From Aphanomyces cochlioides (taxonomy: Eukaryota > Oomycota > Saprolegniomycetes > Saprolegniales > Verrucalvaceae), in assembly GCA_019828595.1 (NCBI GenBank), contig JAHQRK010000003.1, positions 3,472,001-3,536,000 on the forward strand: a stretch of DNA of 64,000 bases, read 5' to 3'. The notes under the pieces are model-generated. The model was not told the DNA's origin, did not search any database, and saw nothing but the letters and a program-made list of their open reading frames with translations. Position numbers and translations under genes: made by a program. Positions 1 to 12,210 of the stretch are shown piece after piece. The first letter of the stretch is position 1; each line of letters begins with the position of its first letter.

Positions 1-4
1 CCCA

Positions 5-789
5 ATGGATATGATGCCAGACAATTCGGTATATAAAGCTCTGGTTGACAAATTAGTGGAGTTATGTCAATCTAAAAGCATCCCAATCACATTGTCCGCT
101 TTCTGTGAACGTAAGTGTGTCAATTCTTTTCGCTTTGAGTAATGTTTGCGCAGATCGAATAGTGTTTCCTTTGAAATTCAATTATACATGCCCAGTTCTT
201 TCCCCAAATGCAGCTCTGAGCAGGAAGAAGTATGCTGTAGGCGGGAAGGCTAGCGAAAGGGCAGTTCGTTCGCTATTGAATAAAGCCCGTGCCATTCCTG
301 CAAAGACATTGTACTCCCTCACAGTAAGCTAGATCAACCGATTTCATTAATTACACGTAGATAACACTGATAAATGGATCCAAGCCTAACGAGTCGTTCG
401 TCAAAGTCTTCAAACCGAATGAAACATACACTATTGAAGGAAATGAGCGCGCTGCGTTATTACAGCAAGCTCTGGCATTGACCTCTGAAGAAAGAAACGT
501 GCAAAACGTTCTTTGTGACTTCGAAATTCAAAGTTTAAAAGAAATGCGCAGAGTAAGCTCCTTCTTATGCGTATTGTTTGAAAAACTCCCACAGCGTATT
601 CGAAATATCGTGGCCGATACCTTGGGTATCAAGCCTATCTGGGCAAAAGATACAAGAAAACCGCATTGGTTCCCCGATTCCGTGCCCTGGAATGACCCTA
701 AAACTTGGCAAAAAGAAGAATGCGTACTAGTTTGTCGAGCAGCCCTTAACGAGATGTATAAAGTCGACGACTCAAACAGCTCGGTGTAA
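5..789 (+). CDS. Unknown three-exon protein (234 aa model)
   Basis: Seen: exons 5-110, 154-323 and 361-789 join in frame when two GT...AG introns are removed (111-153, 43 bp; 324-360, 37 bp). This gives a 234-residue protein from the ATG at 5 to the TAA at 787-789. The frame is open to the window edge, so the true start may lie upstream. No signal peptide or membrane segment is seen. Near the C-terminus is a short aromatic/proline stretch, HWFPDSVPWNDPKTW, which loosely recalls the W-P...P-W core of NRF1-type DNA-binding domains; that comparison is weak. It lies 700 bp upstream of a KDZ-like transposase on the same strand and could be a second gene of that element, but nothing proves it. Function unknown. 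Confidence 0.6.
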
Positions 790-1486
790 GGATAAAAGTA
801 AATGGATTTGACATTGAGCTATGATCGAGAAATCATACCTGCAGTAAAGCAAATATATCGGTCAAACCGAAGTCGTGATGCGATGTGACGAATAGATGGA
901 AGTAGCGTAATGTATTGTAGTGGAGTAGTCAAACACTGGAATATAACTGAAACCGCTGGCGTGAAGAGTCGCATTTTCCCTAGCTGTGAAATTGGTAGCT
1001 CCGGACGCATCATCAAGTAATAACTATCGACACTAAGGTTGACTGGTGCTCTTACTGGTGCTCTTACTTTGCTGTACAGGATACACAATGCTCAGAGGCA
1101 CGGACGATCAAACGACCAGAGGGATCCTCCAGACCTCCTCGTGAGTCGGCAAATGAAGTTGCAACTCAGACACACCTTTCCACAAGAGTGTAAGTTGTGA
1201 TATCTGTCTAAGTCACAATTACACTGTAAACCAGTTGTACAGGTTGTGGGACAAGACGACCCATACATGCGTGCCGGTGGAATCGTTGTTCACAATGCTC
1301 GTGTTCTTGTAGTGCCCACAGTCACTCGGATGTTATCTACTCTAGAGCGAGAAAACTCTTTAGGGATAGTCTGGCCACCCAACAACAGGCGCAACAACAT
1401 TTTTTTCTATTCATAAACGTTCGGAGGCAGATACATGTGCAGAATCAACCACTTAAATATTCTCAAATGTCTCTGTAGGATTTTAT
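790..1486. other. Intergenic stretch, no gene seen
   Basis: No credible reading frame on either strand. It holds a perfect two-copy 12-bp direct repeat at 1044-1067. The end just before 1487 has a possible 3' splice site (CTGTAG at 1473-1478), so an upstream non-coding exon of the following gene is possible. Confidence 0.4.
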
Positions 1487-4290
1487 ATGGATAGAGCCAA
1501 CTCCACGCACACAGGGTCGGAGGCAGATCATACGTCCGCTCTTGGCTCAGGACATAATTCGTCTGGCAGAGAAGGCGATAAGAGTGATGACTACTGTTTC
1601 AGCTCTGACTCTGCGTACGACTATATATCTAGCCATACAGATATCAACAGTGATTCATGGTGCTCAACGGATTCGCGATACTTACAACTTTTGTCAGCGA
1701 CAAAGTCACTTGTAACTTTGTTTCCAGGTTAACCCTCATGTTTCTACTATTTCTAACTAGTTGCTTAGGAAAATTGTATATCCTACCAAATTGCAATGAT
1801 ACATTTAGTCGTGTGTATTACAGTCGCCCAGTGCACGTATATCGTGGGCTCGTCCAATGTTATGACATTCCTGTGGAGATTTACTGGTGAACACATTGCT
1901 CATCAGAAAAGAATTCCAGGTCACGTCTAATTCTCGATAAATCTTACGATGTGTCACATTCACGTGCTGCTTCAATATTTGTAGACTGCAACCATGATAA
2001 GTTTGAATGTACACATGTTGCAGCATTGAATTCACTCTTGGTAAATCAAGAGAGGCCGTTGGATGCGACATTCGATGACATTGCCCCTGGAATTCAGTTT
2101 ATCATTCAAGAACAAGATAAATCTTCTGTCTATATAAGTGCTTGCTCTGCGGCTGATCCTTTGGACAGATCCGTGCTTGTTGCAGTCAGCAAGAAGGAAG
2201 TCAAATGTCTGTTTTGTCATGGTTCAAAATTGTGCAGACATTCGGCAAATTGGTATGCTTGTCACGGGGATATTTTTTGGGATCCTGATTTTTGTAATGA
2301 ATCGGAAGCTAGAGATAGCAGTGAAGCGAATTAAGTCTCAAACCCAGTCAGTTTGCCCACTACAGTATTGGAGATGAGAAACGCAATTGAAGATAGAGGG
2401 TTTAGGCGTATTTCAGATTTGACATCTCAAGAATTTACTATTGAGGAACTCGGCTCAGTCCCATGTGAGTGTGGCTACGTTTTCGATATGGACAATGGTA
2501 TCACAGCGAAAGCATTCGTATATGATTTGACCTCGTGTATCCAAGTCCAAACTAAATATTACCAATGCTTGAATCCTTATTGTACAAAAAATTGGCTGCC
2601 AGTGGTGAAAGCATGGTCTTCTACTTGTGACACCAAACCATTACTTTGACTTTTTACTATGTAACATGATTCGACTTAATCTAATTATTGGTCCAACTAC
2701 ACTCCGTGGCACGTGGCGAATTTTTCGACAACAATTTAGAACGGTATCAATCCACTTCTGCTCATGGCCTCTATTTCGTAAAGCATGCTGGAACATTTTA
2801 GACAGGTATCAAAAGAGAATTTTTTAAGTGTATTTGACAATCATGTAGTGCTAGAATCAACTTTGTGAAATCATTTGCTTGCCCGCACTGTGGCAATCTT
2901 GACACTGCACCAATAATAATAGGTGATGGTACAAAGGTTGCATGCAGGGCTGGACTTGCTGGTGAAGAAAACGCAATACCTTGCGTTGACACGCTTGCAT
3001 GCGGGCTAGAAATCTCGGATAGAATTTTTATTCGTTGCCCTCGAACGAGAAAACTACTGAGGTCTTACGCACGCCTCCAAAGACATGGTTCAGTCGAATT
3101 GGTTCATGTTGATGTTGTCAACAATTTTGATATATCACAATTATTAGACTCCCTCAGTCAGAACGCTCCATTCATGAGGCTCTTCATCGATGCAATCTCA
3201 AGTGGTGGCACTATTAAACATTGTCCTAGTGTTTGGTCTGATTTTTTGTATGATTTATCGTCGGCGTCTTGCGTTCAAAACGGCTTAATTCGACACCCTG
3301 AATTAATCCATTCGACCATCATGAATCTCATTGAAAATAGAAAACTCAATCCAAATGATACCAGTACCTTGTTTTCGTGCATGCCTGTCATGGCCAAGGC
3401 TCTCCCTACCTCCAATTTGTTATCCGATGTCAATCATAATTTGTGGATACCAATTATCCCGATACTACATCGATTAATTTACTTTACAACATTCCTGGAG
3501 CGACTGCCTCAAGGTGAATATAGGTCATCTCACGAGCCTCTTAGTGAGGTGATACACGATGAAAAACTATCCTCGTGGTTCCCAGGGGCTCCATGTATAC
3601 GTCCTTTGAGGAAATACAAATCCGACACTAATGAGGACAAAATTTGTAACAAACATGCTCCATACTATCGACATAGACTCCCTGGTATTCTTCATTTTGT
3701 CTGTCCTCATGGTGTCTGTCTTGGTTTCATGCTGCTTTTTGACCATGAATCACCTTTACATCCCTTTAAGATATTGGCCACTCGATGGAAAAATACTCAA
3801 GGAAAACGAATTGTAATATTTGACAATGCTTGCAATATTCACACAACTGCCATGAAGAGAGAACCATATCTCTTTAGAAATGTGCATTTTTTCGTCGATA
3901 GATTTCACTACTACAATCATGTCAGCTGTTCCAGGTAGTCCCGATTTTTGTACTCTAACTAAGCCAAACAATAGTGGCTATCGAATTGATAATTTTCTTC
4001 AATACGCACTCCTCGCCACTGTTTTATGTGAGGTGTAGAACAAACCACTAAAACCAATCGTAAGTAGCGCTGGTTATATGAACAGAGTCAATTTTCTGCT
4101 CTACCTAAAGCACTACATGTCCGAGATAAATTCCAGACGGGTCGCTTGTGTCAGTGAAGACTGCAAACGAAATGGGAAAAAGCACAGTGACTGGGTTGCT
4201 GTAAATTATCTCATCACTCAAATGCAGCGAAGCCTATGTGTTGAAGTCCCATGCAATGAAGCTCATCTTTGCCTTTTCTGCGCTTGCTAG
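1487..4290 (+). pseudogene. KDZ-like (Kyakuja/Dileera/Zisupton-type) transposase, decayed
   Basis: Seen: a Ser/Asp-rich N-terminus from ATG 1487 joins downstream frames through introns 1728-1768 (41 bp) and 1887-1919 (33 bp). A zinc-finger-like segment follows at about 1970-2270 (C...FECTH, then CLFCHGSKLCRH), then CECG, then ACPHCGN after intron 2806-2848. The catalytic-like core lies at 3690-3930: HGVCLGF...ESP, IFDNACNIH, REP, FFVDRFHYYNH...CS. Known: Cys/His clusters followed by a DNAC motif and H...H...C recall KDZ transposases and related metazoan proteins with SWIM fingers. Decay: an in-frame TAA at 2332-2334 (avoidable only by a 27-nt intron), a frame jump near 2620, a frameshift at about 3932 and TAG at 4036-4038. 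The final exon-like part (4078-4290) is still readable. The 3' end lies within repeat arm P1, so its tail also occurs at 8666-9138 and 17140-17614. Confidence 0.6.
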
Positions 4291-5526
4291 CTCGGCGATG
4301 TCATTTCTTAAGTGTTTAATATGACTTTGTATTCATCTTCTGTGTTTCCACATTGTTCAAAATCGTGTAATGTAGAAAGTTCCACAACATGCTCGCAAAG
4401 AGCCGAGTTGTAGTATTCTCGATTTGCTCGTGTCAGCTCTTTATTGCTTCCAAGGATATTCAATCATGTTGTTCCTTCGAAGTCGCGCTTCTCATCTCTC
4501 ATGATGGCGATGATTTATTTGTATTGTCTCTGTTGCAAATTATGTTTTTTCGATTGAGCCAGCTGTACACCTACAGTAATGTCGCTTGACATCTGGCGCC
4601 CACAGATGGAGTAAAGTGAGCAAAAGGGGTACAGAAAAATGACCCATTTCCACACTCTCCCTTCCATCGACTTCTTGGCAAGTTCGTTCCGTCGTTTTGC
4701 GATTTACGTACGAATATACAATTATTATATATATATATAGTACAACATGGCGACGAGCAATCTTCAATTTCGGCGTAATTAATACTAGTACCCATCAAAA
4801 GTCCAGCGCTCATCTTCGCCTATTCAGCTCATTTTTCAATTTGCTGCAGTCATGCGAATCGTCTTTCCTCTTATCTTAGCCGTTGCTGCTTTTGCTTTTG
4901 GCCAAGAACAAGTCATTGCTGAAGACTCTCGAGCCTTGTTGGCCGCTGGGCGTCATGGTCGTGGTCGTGGTGGTCATGACGGAAACCACGGCCAAAATCA
5001 CTAAAACCACCAAAACCACCACGATGACCACCACGCCTGCTGCTGAAGGTGGAGAAAGCGATGTTGCCGCCGATATCCCATCATTTGGTGGAAAGCCTTT
5101 CGGTCACGGATTCCCTGGCGGTCGACCATGGGGCCATTTCGGCGGCCATTTTGGTGGTGGCGCGCCCCAAGGAGGTGCTGAAGGTCAACACGACGCTGGT
5201 CAAGCCGACGAAGCCAACCGCCTGTTGTTGACGATGGGCCGCGGTGGCCGTGGTGTCCGTGGTGGCGGCGGTCGTGGAGCCCGTGGTGGCCGTGGTGGTG
5301 GCGGTCGTGGTGCCCGTGGAGCCCGTGGTGGCTGTGGTGGTGGCGGTCGTGGAGCCCGTGGTGGCCGTGGTGGTGGTCGCCGAGGCCACTTTATCCTCTA
5401 GACGATGCTTCTCGTATGTAACTGAGCCAAGAGGGCTAGAGTAATGAATGTTATTTTACTTCTGTAGTTTCGTCATTGTCGTCGTGGGTAGACACATCAT
5501 TTGTGTGTATGTGATTGAAGAAGGTG
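3818..5526. repeat. P1 left arm of 1,709-bp inverted repeat
   Basis: Its reverse complement is 7430-9138 with only a few substitutions (for example inside the gene near 4994 and near 5491). The arm holds the KDZ-like tail (3818-4290), about 560 bp of upstream DNA including a TATATATA run at 4728-4738, and the broken Gly/Arg-rich gene. Both arm lengths come out as 1,709 bp, so indels are absent or balanced. Confidence 0.93.
4852..5401 (+). pseudogene. Secreted Gly/Arg-rich protein, copy G1, broken by a local inversion
   Basis: Seen: ATG 4852 opens the family signal peptide (MRIVFPLILAVAAFAFG) and the conserved QEQVIAEDSRALLAA. The frame stops at TAA 5002-5004. The rest of the family protein continues in another frame to TAG 5399-5401: PAAEGGESDVAADIPSFGG, a Gly/His/Phe region, QADEANRLLLTM, a long RGG region and the terminal FIL. 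Between the halves, bases 4978-5023 are the reverse complement of the family's GFGGF...FGRGFR coding sequence and are flanked by the 12-bp inverted repeat CGTGGTGGTCAT / ATGACCACCACG (4966-4977, 5024-5035). A small inversion has therefore destroyed the frame. The P1 mirror copy has the same defect. No GT...AG intron across the lesion restores it. Function of the intact family is unknown. Confidence 0.85.
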
Positions 5527-7429
5527 TGCCATGCCTTATGATCTCGACGTGGCTTCCAAAGCGAACATTGTCCACTTCAATGTTTATGCCCAACTTGGAA
5601 TTCACGACGGACAACTGCAATCTTGTACTGAAGACGATTTAGTATGGGATTAATTCTGAGCTTCGCAAGAAGGGGTCTGCAACGAAATACTCCACAAGCC
5701 ATTGTAAGTGACTTACCCCTTAGTGGCTTGTTGTGCTTTGGCCTGACAAGAGCCATCCAGTACAAATGTTCTGCTCTGAAAACAAAGATATGTTTCGCTT
5801 TTGCTCATATTTCACAGATCGTGCTAAAGAATGAGTATCGAGCTAAGAAGACGAAGCATTTGAATTTGAATCAACGTATGTGACATTGACGAATCTTCTA
5901 GCAACACCCACAGGTGGTCCCTGCTTGTCAGTGCAGCAGTCATGGCCATGCCTCATTTATAGCAGATGTTGCTAGTCAGCTCAAATGTTGTCAAGGTGAA
6001 TTCCCCGAGGAGAAGTTCCACAGTATTTTTTATCGCGTCGTCTAGAGAGTTTGTCTCCAGTCTCCCCACAAACTTTGTTGAATTCAAACCTTGTCCAAGC
6101 GATGACTGCCAAGGAGAACAATTTCTACTTGCTAGACGATATTTTGTGGATTGAACTGGTCTGCTGTGGCGCATGGTTAGCCACGACAAAGTTCCCCTGC
6201 CATTTCCCTTTATCAAAGACAATGTAAGGCCGCTTGGGGTGGTCGAGGTCATCGTGGCCATCATCGTGGTTGTTTTCCGTCATGGTGGTGGCCACATGGC
6301 TGCTCCACCTGCTGCTGAAGGAGGAGAAAGTGACGTCGCTGCCGACATCCCATCATTTGGTGGAATGCCTTTCGACTGCGGGTTTTATGGTGGTCGACAA
6401 ATGGGTCATTTCGGCGGCCATTTTGGTGGCGGTGCGCCCCACGGCGGTTTGCTGAAGGTCAACACGATACTGGTCAAGCCGACGAAGCCAATCGCCTGTT
6501 GAGTGGTCGTAGTGTTAGTCGTCGAGCACGTAATGTTAATACCGGAAATCATGGTGAATGACGCCGCTTTATCCTCTAGACGATGCTTCTCTGAGCCTAT
6601 AGGGCTTAAGTAGTGAAGGTTGTTCTGCTTCTGTACGTTGCTCACGATCTTATACGTCTCAGCAGATTTACTTCTACAACATACTTGTGAGTGCTAGGGG
6701 TATATATGATTGAAGTAGGAAGGATCATAAAAGAGCCATGAAAATCTTGAAATGTGCCAGCTGTTGCTAACCACTCGGATGACAACTTTGGAATTCACTC
6801 GGACAACGCAGTGATGTACCTAGAGATGATGTACTACTAGAAATGAGTTTGAGCTCCGCCGTGAAATTAAGCACAATTCCAAGGCCGACAAACTCGTCGG
6901 ATGGGCTACGCAGTTTGCAGCGCGAGGCGCAGTTAATAATGTCAAAACGTAAGAGACGAGCTAGGCATTGGGGTTCACTAGTTGGTTTGCCGAGACTTTG
7001 TTTATCAAAATGGTTAGATACATTAGCCCGCTGGCTCACAGGAGTGTCTTTTTATGGGGTATTATCCAGAATATGTGGAATTAACTGTAGAGGACTCTCT
7101 GCGAAACGCCATTATACATCCAGAACATAAGGTCCCTGGAATGGTCGTTGAAACAACTGCTGCCACACGAAGTACACTGTCGCACATGGGATACCAACCT
7201 GCACAAATTTTGTACAGGTTGGCCATTGTCCGGCCAAAGCACAACAGACCTTCAAGGTGCGAGTCACTTACAAAATGGTCTTTTGTTGGTACAAGACTGC
7301 AGTTGTCCTTTGTGAATTCCGAGTTTAGCATTAGCTCAAGTTTTGCAGTGTTCATTATTTGCATTGGAGGCCACGTCGAGACCATAAGGCAACCGCTGAC
7401 GCATCAAGATTTTCATTAGTTTCATGACG
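5527..7429. other. P1 spacer with diverged family flanks
   Basis: This 1.9-kb stretch between the P1 arms has no intact gene. It carries diverged copies of the 3' flanking DNA that follows each Gly/Arg-rich gene (around 5590-5640, 6780-6810 and, inverted, 7290-7320, all related to 14320-14360). A degenerate gene copy (G8) lies at 6225-6580. Confidence 0.6.
6225..6580 (+). pseudogene. Secreted Gly/Arg-rich protein, copy G8, degenerate
   Basis: Homology to the family starts after the signal peptide: a Gly/His-rich start, then FRHGGGHMAAPPAAEGG, ESDVAADIPSFGG and GGRQMGHFGGHFGGGAPHGG in one frame. DEANRLL follows in another frame, and the RGG region is almost wholly lost. The terminal coding/stop motif CTTTATCCTCTAG is still present near 6568-6580. 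There is no signal peptide and at least one frameshift (near 6455). It lies in the P1 spacer in the same direction as G1 and looks like an older duplicate. Confidence 0.75.
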
Positions 7430-9138
7430 CACCTTCTTCAATCACATACACACAAATGATGTGACTACCCACGACGACAATGACGAAACTACAGAAGTAA
7501 AATAACATTCATTACTCTAGCCCTCTTGGCTCAGTTACATACGAGAAGCATCGTCTAGAGGATAAAGTGGCCTCGGCGACCACCACCACGGCCACCACGG
7601 GCTCCACGACCGCCACCACCACAGCCACCACGGGCTCCACGGGCACCACGACCGCCACCACCACGGCCACCACGGGCTCCACGACCGCCGCCACCACGGA
7701 CACCACGGCCACCGCGGCCCATCGTCAACAACAGGCGGTTGGCTTCGTCGGCTTGACCAGCGTCGTGTTGACCTTCAGCACCTCCTTGGGGCGCGCCACC
7801 ACCAAAATGGCCGCCGAAATGGCCCCATGGTCGACCGCCAGGGAATCCGTGACCGAAAGGCTTTCCACCAAATGATGGGATATCGGCGGCAACATCGCTT
7901 TCTCCACCTTCAGCAGCAGGCGTGGTGGTCATCGTGGTGGTTTTGGTGGTTTTAGTGATTTTGACCGTGGTTTCCGTCATGACCACCACGACCACGACCA
8001 TGACGCCCAGCGGCCAACAAGGCTCGAGAGTCTTCAGCAATGACTTGTTCTTGGCCAAAAGCAAAAGCAGCAACGGCTAAGATAAGAGGAAAGACGATTC
8101 GCATGACTGCAGCAAATTGAAAAATGAGCTGAATAGGCGAAGATGAGCGCTGGACTTTTGATGGGTACTAGTATTAATTACGCCGAAATTGAAGATTGCT
8201 CGTCGCCATGTTGTACTATATATATATATAATAATTGTATATTCGTACGTAAATCGCAAAACGACGGAACGAACTTGCCAAGAAGTCGATGGAAGGGAGA
8301 GTGTGGAAATGGGTCATTTTTCTGTACCCCTTTTGCTCACTTTACTCCATCTGTGGGCGCCAGATGTCAAGCGACATTACTGTAGGTGTACAGCTGGCTC
8401 AATCGAAAAAACATAATTTGCAACAGAGACAATACAAATAAATCATCGCCATCATGAGAGATGAGAAGCGCGACTTCGAAGGAACAACATGATTGAATAT
8501 CCTTGGAAGCAATAAAGAGCTGACACGAGCAAATCGAGAATACTACAACTCGGCTCTTTGCGAGCATGTTGTGGAACTTTCTACATTACACGATTTTGAA
8601 CAATGTGGAAACACAGAAGATGAATACAAAGTCATATTAAACACTTAAGAAATGACATCGCCGAGCTAGCAAGCGCAGAAAAGGCAAAGATGAGCTTCAT
8701 TGCATGGGACTTCAACACATAGGCTTCGCTGCATTTGAGTGATGAGATAATTTACAGCAACCCAGTCACTGTGCTTTTTCCCATTTCGTTTGCAGTCTTC
8801 ACTGACACAAGCGACCCGTCTGGAATTTATCTCGGACATGTAGTGCTTTAGGTAGAGCAGAAAATTGACTCTGTTCATATAACCAGCGCTACTTACGATT
8901 GGTTTTAGTGGTTTGTTCTACACCTCACATAAAACAGTGGCGAGGAGTGCGTATTGAAGAAAATTATCAATTCGATAGCCACTATTGTTTGGCTTAGTTA
9001 GAGTACAAAAATCGGGACTACCTGGAACAGCTGACATGATTGTAGTAGTGAAATCTATCGACGAAAAAATGCACATTTCTAAAGAGATATGGTTCTCTCT
9101 TCATGGCAGTTGTGTGAATATTGCAAGCATTGTCAAAT
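7430..9138. repeat. P1 right arm of 1,709-bp inverted repeat
   Basis: Reverse complement of 3818-5526. Its outer part, 8543-9138, is also the outer end of the P2 left arm, so this stretch has inverted partners on both sides (3818-4385 region and 17140-17736). It contains Gly/Arg-rich copy G2. Confidence 0.93.
7555..8104 (-). pseudogene. Secreted Gly/Arg-rich protein, copy G2, same lesion as G1
   Basis: Mirror copy of G1: ATG at 8104, signal peptide and EDSRALLAA motif, then the same early stop caused by the inverted segment. DEANRLLLTM, the RGG region and terminal FIL follow in another frame, ending at 7555. It differs from G1 by a substitution inside the inverted segment. Sharing the lesion means the inversion came before the P1 duplication, or the arms have been homogenised. 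It points tail-to-tail toward G1. Confidence 0.85.
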
Positions 9139-9393
9139 GTTCGGCTGTTTCAGCTGTTTTGATCATGCATTTCTTGATATACTGGAATCCGAATGATTCA
9201 AAATTTAGCCGTTTCTTTCGATGCAGCACCTGCTTGGATGTGCAGATAAAAGTTTATTCGAGAGTGCTTGGAAGCGGACGAATGATTGAATACGTTTGTC
9301 GTCTCGGAGGGACATTCAGTGGTACTCCTAGTGGCAGCGATAAATGTTGATAAATTTTATCAAAAGCGAACGATGAATAATACACTTGCGGCA

Positions 9394-9444
9394 TATAAGG
9401 ACTTAGTTTAGCATTAGAATTTAATGCTAAACTAAGTCCTTATA
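9394..9444. repeat. Perfect hairpin, 23-bp stem
   Basis: Stems 9394-9416 and 9422-9444 are perfectly complementary around a 5-base loop, and imperfect pairing extends to about 9385-9453. The same hairpin is at 16836-16886 in the other P2 arm. The third copy of this repeat (ending 22164) stops a few bases before it. Confidence 0.9.
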
Positions 9445-12210
9445 AGCTGCAAGTCTATGGATCATACGAGCAGGTGTGTCATATGGCTCATGATCCAAGG
9501 CTTATGATCTCGTTAGGAATACCGGTAGGCCTAAGGCTATTTACATAGCTTGCACCCTTATTCTGAGCTTTGCAAGGAGACTTTGATACAGGTCGCTGAG
9601 GATATGATCCTCAGTGACTTGCCCCTTGATGCTTTGTTGTGCTCTGGCCGGACAAAAGCCATCCGCTCTGAATAAGTGAGCCACTTTGTGGAGATTTTTC
9701 GTTTTCAGCTCGTTGTTTACAGGTCGTGTGAATTTTAATCTATCAGAGTACAATCCCATTGGGAGAGGACTGGAACATTCAGGCTGTAACGAGTTTTCAT
9801 CGCTGCTCGCACCTTCCCCAAGCGTTTGGAAGTTACTGGCCGTTTGGGATTTTGTGTGTCAGGAGTATATAAACGTACTGCACCCTTTGATGAACAACAA
9901 GGAATAGAAGCAGAGAAAGTGGGTGTTCATTTCAATTCTCGAGTAGACATTATAAAGCTTTCAGCGGTTCCAAGTTGAACAATGACGACGAGGCCCTTAA
10001 AGTTTTGAGCAAAGTACTCATGATACATGTAGTTGAAAGCAGTGTTACAATTTCCGCAGCGGAAGGTGCGGAATGAGGGTATCAGGCTTCCGCAAATTAA
10101 CGCAAACTCGACCGCAAAGTATATCTAGGTTACTTCAACGAACTAAGCATGTGCGAAGTAGTTTAGTATATCAAGCACACAACGTATCAGAAAGGTTGTG
10201 ATGCACCAAATCAATATCTATCGCTGCTTAGAGTGTTATATAGTGCTTCCGCATTTCCGGAAAGGAGAAAAAATGTAAGAAAGGTTCTGCCCAAAGCTGT
10301 CTAGGGCCCATCTCTTGCTTTTAAGCCATGCTCTTGTGGTTTTGGAAATGTCAAAGTCTCAAAATTTTGGCCCGCCGTGAGCAAATACCGAGTTCTGCAC
10401 ATCGTGAGTACAATCGCCGTGCTAATCGATTAGCCAATCGAAATGAATTTAAGAATATTTCCATCCAATCAAAACTTTGTCAATAATACGATCGTCCAGT
10501 CTTTTCGGTGCCAAAATAATCGCAACTTTGTCAACCTTGACACGAAACTACGTAATGTCGAAGCGAGATAATAATGATGTTTCCAAGTACTGAGTTGGGA
10601 TGAAAACAATGAGTCCAATTAACAAGAAGCCGTCGATAACGTCTGGGACGTTGTGCATGTGGTCTTATACCAAGCCTCCTTGGACAGAAGAGGGGTTTCA
10701 TAGCCTGTACAAAATAAAATGTGCTAAAGACCAGCTTCCTCTGTGCATCGCACACTAACCAAGATCGATCAACCTTACTTTCCATTGATCTCGAAGCGAC
10801 ATTTTGCGGAATGGCTCTCCTTAACTTCCGCGTTTTGCGGAAAAAGTCTGCGGAAAGGGGCTTTCAATATTCCGCATATTTTTAAAAAATATCCGCAAAA
10901 TTCGGAAAAATTTGCGGAAATTGTGACACTGGTTGAAAGTAGCAGCACTCTTGACACAAGAACTCGCAAGTAACTTGTGTAGGCTTACGTAGTCGTTTGA
11001 ATTATCTCTGCTAAAATGACAACTAAACTCTGCGTCCTTGAATTCATGGAGTGGAACGCGCAAAGCAATGCCAAGCAGTAGAATAGCTTGATATCTCATT
11101 TCAACTATCAACAACATCAAACTCATCGACAAGAATCGTCGTCTCGTCGGTGTTCTGCGGCAATAGTATTAGCACGAGTGTGCATACTATTTTAGCCTAT
11201 CCTATGTCAGACAGCTCACGAGCATCCACAGAGAACAGAGATTGGTGGAATCAACGTGTGGTCCCAATCTCGGATCAGCTCCGTAGGCAGCAGGGTAGTC
11301 AGTTCGGAATTAGCCATGAAGTAATCAAGTTGTGTCGAGCTCACCTCCCGCGCAGTCGACGGGAAGTCAGAACAGTCGGACAGGACTTTGGTGTGTTGCA
11401 TCGGACAAAGTCCAAGACCTGGTGTGCATGAAAATATACAACTGGATGAAAGTCTCAAGCAATGGAAAACTCTAACTTTGTCGGGGGCCACGTCGTCATT
11501 GTTCACACTTGGAACCGCTAACAGCGTGATAAATTGTTCGTTTCGATAATGTCTACGCCGTGAATTGGAAAGAATACCCACTTGCTCTGCTTTTATTCCA
11601 TGTGTTGCCCAAAGGGCATATTATATTATACTACTGACACACAGTCACAAGCGGGTCAGTACCTTCCAAACACTCGGGGAATGTGCAGACAATTATAAAA
11701 TCCCCTTCGAGTGTGAATATTCCGCTGCTCTCCCAATGGATTGTACTCTGATAGCTTTAACCTCACATGACCTGCCAAAAGGACCAATCTCCACAGAATG
11801 GCTCGCTTATTCGGAACAGTAAATTTGTACAGGATGGCTTTTGACAAGTCGCTGCGGATCATGTCGTCACAGACCTGTGTCGAAGTCCAAAGCTTAGAAT
11901 AAGTTGAAGCTAAATGGTATCGAGTACAAAACTGTAGTTGTCCGTCGTGAATTCCAAGATGCACATTAACACTGGAGTGGTCAGTCTTCACATTGGAAGC
12001 CACGACGAGATCACAAGGCAACTGCTGACGTTTAAAGATTTTCATTGCTTTTATGATTCGCCTGCGTTAACCATATATACACACAGAAGAACGTTGCAGA
12101 AGTCAATATGATGTGTCCATCCAGGACAGCTAAGACCATGAGCAAAGTACAGAGTAGTTATAACAACATTCATTACTTTAGGCCACTAGGCTCAGTTATG
12201 CAGAGAAGGT

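Noticed and set aside
5081..5389. Long Thr/Ala-rich frames opposite the Gly/Arg-rich genes (also 7567-7875, 34046-34291)
   Set aside because: They are the antisense of GGN/CGN repeats; low-complexity, without start context, and present only because the repeat lacks stops.
4883..5401. 172-codon frame starting MLLLLLAKNK as the true product of G1
   Set aside because: The start is the +1 frame of the family signal peptide; the true start is ATG 4852, and the frame only opens because of the local inversion.
10821..11132. 103-codon frame in the P2 arm (mirror 15148-15459, part at 20205) as a gene
   Set aside because: Repeated only because the arm is repeated; it runs through the TTCCGC-rich block and shows no domain or codon pattern. 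Kept as unproven.
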